Assembly (NCBI GenBank): GCA_024277285.1 | Contig: JAJRVM010000301.1 | Location: 1-11,755, forward strand | From: Planctomycetota bacterium | GTDB lineage: Bacteria > Planctomycetota > Planctomycetia > Pirellulales > Pirellulaceae | Length of the DNA: 11,755 nucleotides | Reading direction: 5' to 3' | Shown here: piece after piece, positions 6,468 to 11,755 of the stretch | Numbering within the stretch: position 1 is the stretch's first letter | Layout of the letters: every line of letters starts with the position of its first letter | Made by a program: the position numbers and the translations under genes | Notes under the pieces: model-generated | Database searches by the model: none | What the model saw: only the letters and a program-made list of their open reading frames with translations | What the model was told of the DNA's origin: nothing

Positions 6468-7462
6468 TACGGCCCGGCATCTGCTTTTTCTTTGGTCGGC
6501 GTCTTGCCCGGTTGCTCTTTGGTTGGTTCTTGGTCCGACGCCGAAGGTTTTGCCGTCCCACTCTTTGGCGTCGTTTTTTTCTCCTTGCCGTCCGGATCCA
6601 CTTTCACTTTGGCTTTTTTGAGCTTCGGCGTGAGCAACAAGTAGACGCGTGTGCCACGCGGCGGAATCCGCTCCGTGAAAGCACAGAACATGAGCGTGTC
6701 ATTCGCATCACTACTCTCGACGGGAAGATCGAGCATGGCGGTGGAGAAATTTGACACACAAATGAACTCGCCACCATCCGCGTTATAGTACTGTTTGCCG
6801 GTCCGCTCGTCCGTCCAGAACCCGCTGCCGGCGAACACCCACGGATACTCCAAGGCCTTTCCGGTTTTCGTTTGCTTGACCCACTGCTGGGCACGTACGC
6901 GATGTTCTTTCCCTTTAAGGTCCTTCCAAATCACCGTGACTTCCACTTCCGTCCCTTGTGCCGGTTTGTATTTGGGCTGGAATTGGACCGGTGGGCCAGG
7001 CCGAGCGCCGATGGCAACCAAACCTGCATGAACGAACCGAGCTGGCGTGTTGGCCGAGACAATCGCCTCGTGTTCCTTTGTTCCGACCGGGCACGAAAAC
7101 ATCTCCAGCAGCCCCTCGCGAAGACAAATTCTGCCCCCCACCAAGATCTGTTTCTTTTTCAGATCGATCCAAACTTCATAGTCAAGAGTCGAACGGAGCC
7201 AGTTCTTACCTGGTTTGAAAGGTAATTCCGGTTTGATTCGTCGCGTCGATTCGTTTGGCGCCACCTCTCCGTCGTCGGCCGTCGGCTGCTGGCCCCATGC
7301 ACTGCCCTGAGCAAGCACCAATACCAACAGGAAGATGCCGAGAAAGCACGAATTGACCTGACGACCGCATGCCGATCGAGGGTAAATCGAGCGATCGACC
7401 TGATCCAAGCCGCCATTTCTGGCCGCCAGTTGGATCGTGACGGACTTAAGCCGTTGTTGCAT
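6467..7462 (-). CDS. Secreted YdjY-domain protein
   Basis: The protein is 331 aa. The ATG at 7462 was chosen because AGGAAACGG precedes it; a longer in-frame start at 7591 adds 43 residues with no family character. The n-region is long (about 39 residues). A hydrophobic core (FLGIFLLVLVLAQG, about 40-53) and a possible cleavage site after AWG (residue 57) follow. The YdjY core spans about 95-280, with GGRICLREGLLEMFSC, GTKEHEAIV, RFVHAGLVAIGARPGPPVQF, FAGSGFWTDE, GGEFICVSNFSTAMLDLP and FTERIPPRGT, as I remember it from planctomycete proteins of this name. The tail (about 280-331) is a Lys/Pro/Thr-rich low-complexity extension. The domain's biochemical role is not established; export to the periplasm or envelope is inferred. 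It is convergent with the exonuclease gene and bracketed by a 25-bp inverted repeat (6297-6321 and 7921-7945). Confidence 0.87.
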   Translation of the reverse strand: MQQRLKSVTIQLAARNGGLDQVDRSIYPRSACGRQVNSCFLGIFLLVLVLAQGSAWGQQPTADDGEVAPNESTRRIKPELPFKPGKNWLRSTLDYEVWIDLKKKQILVGGRICLREGLLEMFSCPVGTKEHEAIVSANTPARFVHAGLVAIGARPGPPVQFQPKYKPAQGTEVEVTVIWKDLKGKEHRVRAQQWVKQTKTGKALEYPWVFAGSGFWTDERTGKQYYNADGGEFICVSNFSTAMLDLPVESSDANDTLMFCAFTERIPPRGTRVYLLLTPKLKKAKVKVDPDGKEKKTTPKSGTAKPSASDQEPTKEQPGKTPTKEKADAGP

Positions 7463-7640
7463 GGTTCCGTTTCCTGCCAATGGTGAATGATCCTTAAAAC
7501 TCGCCGCGATGGAACAGTGACGACGCCTCAGCGCCGCCTGAGGCCGTTGTGCAAAAACTGTCGCCGAACTGCGGATAATCCAAGCCGACACACTTAATTC
7601 TACTCGTCGAGTCGGTCTTGTTGCACGTAACCGTTCACGG

Positions 7641-7713
7641 TTTTTCGTAATCTTTATCAGTATAGCCGATCGCAGCGTCTGCCTGAGTCAGAGCTGCTCA
7701 CGGGCTTGGCCTG
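7641..7713 (+). repeat. Degenerate 5' part of the structured repeat, copy 3
   Basis: This aligns with 1489-1558 through TTTTTCGTA, TAGCCGAT, GCAGCGT, GTCAG and CGGGCTTG in the same order. It then forms the equivalent hairpin at 7701-7705/7709-7713 with the same TTG loop (5 pairs, one G-T). The inverted arms and the ACAAG hairpin of the full element are not found downstream, so this looks like a truncated or decayed copy. Confidence 0.5.
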
Positions 7714-7894
7714 GGCTGACCAGAAAGCCGAATACTGCGCAGACAGGGGCCACCAAGTCTTCCGCAGGCGTCACATACCCGGGCGTCGAAGCCATGCGAT
7801 TGCCTGGCGACTCAGCTGCCAAGCGATTCAGACGTTGGCTGCGTCTGAAAAGACACCAATTCTACTGCCGCCAAACGTTGAGAAGCGGCAAGCA

Positions 7895-7945
7895 ACGGCA
7901 CGGAGTGCCGTGCCACTCTCGCTCGGGAAAGATTCCCGAGCCACA
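7895..7945. repeat. Two adjacent hairpins; second is the inverse of 6297-6321
   Basis: The first hairpin is ACGGCAC/GTGCCGT with loop GGA (7895-7911). It can re-pair as GGCACGG/CCGTGCC (7897-7903 with 7908-7914). The second is a perfect 9-bp stem (7921-7929 and 7933-7941) with loop AGA. Together with the following CACA, it is the exact reverse complement of 6297-6321 over 25 bp. A REP-like palindromic repeat is the likeliest reading. Confidence 0.7.
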
Positions 7946-8366
7946 CGGAACCTCCGACCAACACAACAAGAAATGGCGTTTCGTACCATACGTGTCTGGG
8001 ATGGGGCGCAGCGTATCTTAGGCGAGCATGATAAAATAGCGAACCAACAATAGCCGATCGAAAGGCTGTTGCGAGCGGCACTAGGTCCAGAATGCAAGAG
8101 TCCGCAGTTGAGAGCCAGAAATCCAGAGTGCTGGAGGTTTCTCAGACCAAGGTTATGCCGACGGTGCGTGTGCATTGGATAAAGTAACGCGTTTTAGGAT
8201 CAGAGTCATAACGTTGCGCATCGAAGCACATGTGGACCGTCGGTCCCGGGGAACCTCATGGTACGTCGTGCGGTGCCACGTTTCGTGCGTTCGCTAACTT
8301 CGGAACCCACCACGCGGTGTGCCCCCATCGGGGCGGACCATACTACGTTTGTGACGGTGATTGAGG

Positions 8367-10190
8367 ATGTCCAAAAAGACCCTATCGACAGCTTCTTCCA
8401 AGCGATCGAAGAACAAGACCAAACCGCCTAAAGGCAGTGGCACGAAGGCGAAGAACAAATCGCCTCGATTAAATGGTCCGGATTTACCGGCATCCGACTT
8501 GTGGACCGATTGGGTTAAGCATTTGTCAACTCGCTCGGTCCCGGCGGATCTGCTCGACCTGCTTGAGAACGCCAATACCCACCCACTCATGTGGGCTCTG
8601 CCGAACCAATACGAACAGCTCAAGCCACCGAAGCTACTGAAGCAGCTCACTCGCTTGAACCGAGCGAAACGGTTCGCTTCCGCCGAGGTCGTTTCACTGT
8701 TGCGCCAATGGCTCGACGCAGCGTCTGGACGCAATCCGGACGGTCTGTTTGCACTGGAGTGTCTAGGGTGGGCGCATGCATTGCCCCGGATCAGTCCAAT
8801 GGTCTCAGAAACGGATTGGCGAACACTGTTAGCGCGATTGGAAGAGACGGTGGAAGTGGCAGGCGGACTGGCGCCACATGATGACCCGGTCGTGCATCAG
8901 TTACTTTGCGGCGAACTGCCTCTGACGCTCGCCTATTTACTGCCCGAGATCACCCGATTCAAGGCGCTCCGTCGAACGGCTCGAGCAGCCTTGTCGTTTG
9001 GGATTGTCGAGCTGACCGATGGAGAAGGACTCGTTAACGCACGTTTGCTCGACCACTATCGCCAGTTGTTGGCCATCTGGACTCGTTGCAGCCTGTTGGG
9101 AGCGACCACCGACTGGGATTGCTTCGATGCGGGCGGTCGCAACCAGTATGAGTGGGTCGTGCGGCAATCTTTACGTTTGAGCCGACCGGATGGCTCATTG
9201 GTTTTCGCGCGTGGGGTGAGTGGCGACTGGTGTCCCGACCTATCGCAAATCGCCCTGGCCGAAGGTGGCGATCAGCTCGATATCAAGATCGCCGATCACA
9301 TGTTGCCAGGAGCGACCAGCAAGCTATCCGCGCGGCAAACGCGTAAGTTACCCGAGCCATCGGTGTACTCGGAATGGTCCGAGGCTTGTTTCATGCGTTC
9401 AAAATGGTCACGTAAGAGTCCACAATTCAGTTGCTTGTTTAGCGATCGCCGCATACGCAGCGAATTGTGCGTAGGTGGACGCGTCATCTGGTCGGGCGAC
9501 ACGAGTCCAGAACTGCAGATCGACCGCAGCGTTCTGGCAATGACCAGCGATTGGACAGAAGTCTGTTGGTTCACCGACGACGATGTCGACTACTTGGAAT
9601 TAGAGGCCGCGTACGAGGGCGGATGGAGAGTTCAGCGGCAATTGTTGCTTGCACGGCACGACCACTTCCTGCTCCAAGCCGATGCGGTTCTCGGTCCGGC
9701 AGAAGCTGACATTAGCTACGCCTGCCGTTTCCCACTAGCCGAGGACATCGCGTTTCTGGGCGAAGAGGCGACGTGTGAAGGTTATCTCAAGAACAGTCGG
9801 CCTCTTTGCACCGTGCTGCCGATCGCCCTACCGGAATGGCGCCGCGCGGCAACCAACGGCAGCTTGCAACTGGACAGCCAGCAGCTGTGTCTGAGCATGC
9901 AGGCGTCGGCGCGGCGACTTTACGCGCCTTTGTTCGTCGATCTCTTATCGCGGCGTTGGCTCGAAAAACGGACGTGGCGCCAGTTGACTGTCGCCGAACA
10001 GTTGGAGATTCAGGGCCCCGACATCGCGGCTGGCTTTCGAGTGCAACTTGGACGCAAGCAGTGGCTGATTTACCGCTCACTCGCCCCACGTAGCAATCGA
10101 ACGCTACTTGGGCAAAATCTTTCGCAAGAATTTGTAACAGCCAGGTTCGACGACGAAGGATGTTTGCAAGAGCTGATCGAGATCGAGTAA
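8367..10190 (+). CDS. Conserved-looking cytoplasmic protein of unknown function, first gene of the yggS operon
   Basis: The protein is 607 aa from the ATG at 8367, where GGTGA sits 6 nt upstream. A TTG two codons earlier is less likely. I do not recognise the family with confidence. Residues 1-37 are Lys/Ser/Thr-rich and basic, with no signal peptide or membrane segment. Residues about 40-245 are Leu/Ala/Arg-rich and probably helical (LLDLLENANTHPLMWALPNQ, VVSLLRQWLDAA, TARAALSFGIVEL). From about 250 on, the sequence alternates as in a beta-rich fold, with LSRPDGSLVFARG, SGDTSPELQIDRSVLAMTSD and WRVQRQLLLARHDHFLLQAD. A helical half followed by a beta-sandwich half faintly recalls heparinase II/III-like lyases, but no catalytic residues could be assigned and the lack of export argues against it. 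It ends 13 nt before yggS, so the two are probably co-transcribed. Confidence 0.85.
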   Translation: MSKKTLSTASSKRSKNKTKPPKGSGTKAKNKSPRLNGPDLPASDLWTDWVKHLSTRSVPADLLDLLENANTHPLMWALPNQYEQLKPPKLLKQLTRLNRAKRFASAEVVSLLRQWLDAASGRNPDGLFALECLGWAHALPRISPMVSETDWRTLLARLEETVEVAGGLAPHDDPVVHQLLCGELPLTLAYLLPEITRFKALRRTARAALSFGIVELTDGEGLVNARLLDHYRQLLAIWTRCSLLGATTDWDCFDAGGRNQYEWVVRQSLRLSRPDGSLVFARGVSGDWCPDLSQIALAEGGDQLDIKIADHMLPGATSKLSARQTRKLPEPSVYSEWSEACFMRSKWSRKSPQFSCLFSDRRIRSELCVGGRVIWSGDTSPELQIDRSVLAMTSDWTEVCWFTDDDVDYLELEAAYEGGWRVQRQLLLARHDHFLLQADAVLGPAEADISYACRFPLAEDIAFLGEEATCEGYLKNSRPLCTVLPIALPEWRRAATNGSLQLDSQQLCLSMQASARRLYAPLFVDLLSRRWLEKRTWRQLTVAEQLEIQGPDIAAGFRVQLGRKQWLIYRSLAPRSNRTLLGQNLSQEFVTARFDDEGCLQELIEIE

Positions 10191-10203
10191 CGGTGGCGCG
10201 ACC

Positions 10204-10914
10204 ATGGCAACAGGATACGAACAACGACTGGAGGACAACTTGGCCAGCGTGCGCGCCGCGATGGCCGACGCGGCACGGCGCAGTGGCAGACAACTGCGGG
10301 ACGTTACCCTGATCGGGGTCACCAAATACGTCGATAGCGCGATCACTGAAAGTCTCGCCCGTGCCGGTTGTTTGACGCTGGGGGAAAGCCGTCCGCAGTC
10401 GCTCTGGGCGAAAGCCGCTTCACTGCAGCATCTGCCGATTCAATGGCACATGATCGGCCATCTCCAACGCAACAAGATCCGCCGTTCGCTCCCGTTGTTA
10501 ACCTGTCTTCACTCGGTCGACAGCACGCGGCTGCTGGACAGCTTGGATCACGAAGCGCGCCGCGCCGATCACCGGCTGAACGTCTTATTGGAAGTGAATA
10601 TCTCCGGCGACACCGAGAAAACCGGCCTGATGCCGGAAGCAGCTATGCCCCTCGCCGAACGCCTCGATCATTGGAGTGCGCTCGATATATGTGGTCTGAT
10701 GGCGATGTCCGGACGGTCGAGTGACGCTGCGCAAGCGCGAGGCCAATTCGCCGAGCTGCGAGAACTGCGCGACCGCATGCAGCGTGTTTGTCCGGACCAG
10801 ATTAAGCTGAGTCAGCTGTCAATGGGGATGAGCGCCGATTACACGATCGCCATTGAGGAAGGGGCCACGATGGTGCGCGTTGGCAGCGCATTGTTTGAAG
10901 GGATTCGCGGGTGA
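10204..10914 (+). CDS. yggS: YggS/PROSC family pyridoxal phosphate homeostasis protein
   Basis: The protein is 236 aa, full length for the family. YggS binds PLP and helps balance free PLP and related amino- and keto-acid pools; it has an alanine-racemase-like TIM barrel but no known enzyme activity. The PLP-binding lysine is K41 in LIGVTKYVD. Other signatures are WHMIGHLQRNK (81-91), VNISGDTEKTGL (131-142), GLMAMSG and SQLSMGMSADYTIAIEEGAT with MVRVGSALF near the C-terminus. The usual GEN-x-x-Q motif after strand 2 reads GESRPQ (60-65), a departure that may mark the clade. The ATG at 10204 lies 13 nt after the upstream stop, with a weak GGTGG before it. The stop overlaps the start of the DUF167 gene. 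It acts in the cytosol. Confidence 0.95.
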   Translation: MATGYEQRLEDNLASVRAAMADAARRSGRQLRDVTLIGVTKYVDSAITESLARAGCLTLGESRPQSLWAKAASLQHLPIQWHMIGHLQRNKIRRSLPLLTCLHSVDSTRLLDSLDHEARRADHRLNVLLEVNISGDTEKTGLMPEAAMPLAERLDHWSALDICGLMAMSGRSSDAAQARGQFAELRELRDRMQRVCPDQIKLSQLSMGMSADYTIAIEEGATMVRVGSALFEGIRG

Positions 10915-11210
10915 TCGAACTAGCCGAGCATGCCGATGGCGTCGTCCTGCCAGTGCGTGCGCAGCCCGGTGCGCGTGCCAATGTAATCCGAGGGCTCCAT
11001 GCCGGAGCGCTCAAAGTGGCAGTAACCCAAATCGCTGAGAAGGGCAAAGCCAACAAGGCGATTGCCAAACTGCTCTGCAAATCACTATCTCTGCGACGCG
11101 CGCAATTGACGCTCATCTCGGGTGAGACCAGTGCCGACAAACAGTTCCTCGTCCGCACGATTACACGGCAGGAACTCGCCGAACGTATCGACGCCGCGTG
11201 TGACAGCTAG
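10911..11210 (+). CDS. yggU: DUF167 (YggU/UPF0235) family protein
   Basis: The protein is 99 aa, starting at GTG 10911 and overlapping the yggS stop as GTGA (4 nt), an arrangement typical of coupled translation. Family signatures are VRAQPGARANVI (15-26), GALKVAVTQ, GKANKAIAKLL (45-55) and SGETSADK (70-77). The usual Pro-Pro before GKAN is replaced here by IAEK. DUF167 proteins are small alpha/beta proteins of unknown function. In Enterobacteria yggU lies in the same cluster as yggS, separated by the membrane gene yggT, which is absent here. The last codons and stop lie in a 10-bp inverted repeat that could end the transcript. The assignment is firm and the function unknown. Confidence 0.93.
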   Translation: MIELAEHADGVVLPVRAQPGARANVIRGLHAGALKVAVTQIAEKGKANKAIAKLLCKSLSLRRAQLTLISGETSADKQFLVRTITRQELAERIDAACDS

Positions 11211-11246
11211 TGCGCTGGCCCAGCCAAGAATTCGGTACTAGCTGTC
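11202..11246 (+). terminator. Inverted repeat overlapping the yggU stop codon
   Basis: GACAGCTAGT (11202-11211, containing the TAG stop) pairs perfectly with ACTAGCTGTC (11237-11246). The 25-nt loop holds its own small palindrome (GCTGGCCCAGC). No T-run follows, so this is a possible end-of-operon structure rather than a textbook terminator. Confidence 0.35.
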
Positions 11247-11281
11247 TCCGCGCTGTCGAACGTTTTGCATAGCCATGCGAG

Positions 11282-11298
11282 CACTGGCATTGCCAGTG
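11282..11298. repeat. Short palindrome downstream of the yggU operon
   Basis: CACTGGCA and TGCCAGTG flank a single T, or a 7-bp stem closes on the loop ATT. It lies about 70 nt past the yggU stop and could add to termination or be a REP-type fragment. Confidence 0.45.
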
Positions 11299-11338
11299 AC
11301 ACCCAATCCGAAGTTCAGGTTGAACCAAAGCCTAGTGC

Positions 11339-11617
11339 GACAGCGCCACTTTATCTGAACCAAAACCCGTAACATGTTTCCAGGTAGTAGGTTATTGGCC
11401 TTAAGGCCCCTGCCTGCTTGGCAGGCAGGTGAATCAGTTTGCCAAGCTAGGAGGCAATCGAGATGATTTCCCCCTTCTCTCCCGCGTCTGCCGCCAGAGG
11501 CGGCAGACGCGGGAGAGAAGGGGGATTTTCGGCGGTGCCCCGGCTAGCCATGCAAACTGATTCACCAACGGCACAAGGCCGTTGGGGTCTGGAGTTTGCG
11601 TCCAAAGTGGCGCTGTC
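11339..11617. mobile_element. Nested palindromic element bounded by 14-bp inverted repeats; contains structured repeat copy 2
   Basis: GACAGCGCCACTTT (11339-11352) and its exact complement (11604-11617) enclose, in order: a 12-bp palindrome GGCCTTAAGGCC (11397-11408); a 9-bp hairpin with loop TTG (11409-11429); a 15-bp arm beginning GGTGAATC (11428-11442); a perfect 27-bp stem with 3-nt loop AGA (11469-11495/11499-11525); the returning 15-bp arm (11552-11566); and an 8-bp hairpin with loop ACAAG (11565-11572/11578-11585). The hairpin-arm-hairpin order repeats the element at 1538-1630. No protein-coding gene is inside. A MITE-like or REP/BIME-like non-autonomous element is the best reading. 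No target-site duplication could be recognised, so mobility is inference. Confidence 0.55.
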
Positions 11618-11713
11618 CAGCGAGTGTGCCAGGCCTCTGACTGCGCGAACAGATGTGCGTGTTTTGACGATCCGCTTGCGGTGGTCGTGGGTTACAACGG
11701 CAGTGCACAGTGG

Positions 11714-11755
11714 CTCCTTGATGGGGCTCCTTGATGGGGCTCCTTGATGGGGCTC
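11714..11755 (+). repeat. 13-nt tandem repeat cut by the right edge
   Basis: CTCCTTGATGGGG occurs three times without mismatch (11714-11726, 11727-11739, 11740-11752), and CTC at the end starts a fourth. The array probably continues beyond the window. The unit length is not a multiple of 3 and no gene is evident here. Confidence 0.85.

Larger units (their letters stand above)
7463..8366. other. Long intergenic region between divergent genes, rich in repeats
   Basis: About 900 bp separates the YdjY start from the 607-aa gene start. It holds a degenerate copy of the structured repeat (7641-7713) and a double hairpin (7895-7945). Frames crossing it on either strand are short, Arg/Ser/Gln-rich and without domains or good ribosome-binding sites. 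From about 7946 to 8350 nothing convincing was found apart from the GGTGA motif that serves the downstream gene. Confidence 0.55.
11211..11755. other. Gene-free right end filled with palindromes and repeats
   Basis: This 545-bp stretch contains a chain of structures: the inverted repeat at the yggU stop, a small palindrome (11282-11298), a large nested element (11339-11617) and a 13-nt tandem repeat at the edge. A frame from ATG 11463, with AGGAGG 8 nt upstream, runs rightward but passes straight through the perfect palindrome and has no domain; it is treated as non-coding. Confidence 0.6.

Noticed and set aside
6297..7945. A CRISPR array or insertion sequence
   Set aside because: There is no regularly spaced repeat-spacer pattern and no transposase gene; only a single inverted pair of short hairpins.
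7706..8053. 115-codon plus-strand frame in the repeat-rich gap
   Set aside because: It crosses the hairpin pair at 7895-7945 and has no domain or ribosome-binding site.
11463..11747. Plus-strand frame of 94 codons with AGGAGG 8 nt before its ATG
   Set aside because: It runs through the perfect 27-bp palindrome and both inverted arms and encodes Arg/Gly/Ser-rich sequence with no domain; the good Shine-Dalgarno match is most simply chance within the repeat.

Overview
The window looks like chromosomal DNA of a planctomycete, most likely a Pirellulales/Rhodopirellula-type bacterium. This is inferred from protein style, with no database search: a YdjY-domain secreted protein, a secreted DUF3352-like protein, a Gly-rich secreted BON protein, a YggS variant, wide intergenic gaps and many short palindromic repeats. 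Nine genes are well supported, plus one doubtful partial frame at the left edge. No tRNA, rRNA, CRISPR array, transposase or phage gene was seen.

Layout. 1-1029: a doubtful partial plus-strand frame, then a minus-strand secreted BON-domain protein (250-1029). 1030-1797: a divergent intergenic region with a structured repeat. 1798-3591: a secreted DUF3352-like protein starting at GTG. 3965-4369: a stand-alone CheY-like receiver. 4718-5566: HemQ (coproheme decarboxylase, chlorite-dismutase fold), then a DEDDh/ERI-1-like 3'-5' exonuclease (5682-6245) whose start codon lies inside a 19-bp tandem duplication. 6467-7462: a minus-strand secreted YdjY-domain protein, convergent with the exonuclease. 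7463-8366: about 900 bp without a gene, holding repeats. 8367-11210: a compact three-gene operon of an unrecognised 607-aa cytoplasmic protein, YggS (PLP homeostasis) and YggU/DUF167; the last two overlap by 4 nt. 11211-11755: gene-free, with a nested palindromic element and a 13-nt tandem repeat at the edge.

How the genes relate. The tight junctions of the 607-aa gene, yggS and yggU argue for co-transcription and coupled translation. HemQ and the exonuclease are 115 bp apart and may share a transcript. The other genes look like single units.

The most interesting signal is non-coding. Two structured elements, at 1489-1630 and 11409-11590, share the same order of hairpins. Their stems differ in sequence but keep pairing through compensatory changes, which points to selection on structure. 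A third, 5'-only copy lies at 7641-7713. The right-hand copy also carries a perfect 27-bp stem and sits between 14-bp inverted repeats, like a small non-autonomous mobile element.
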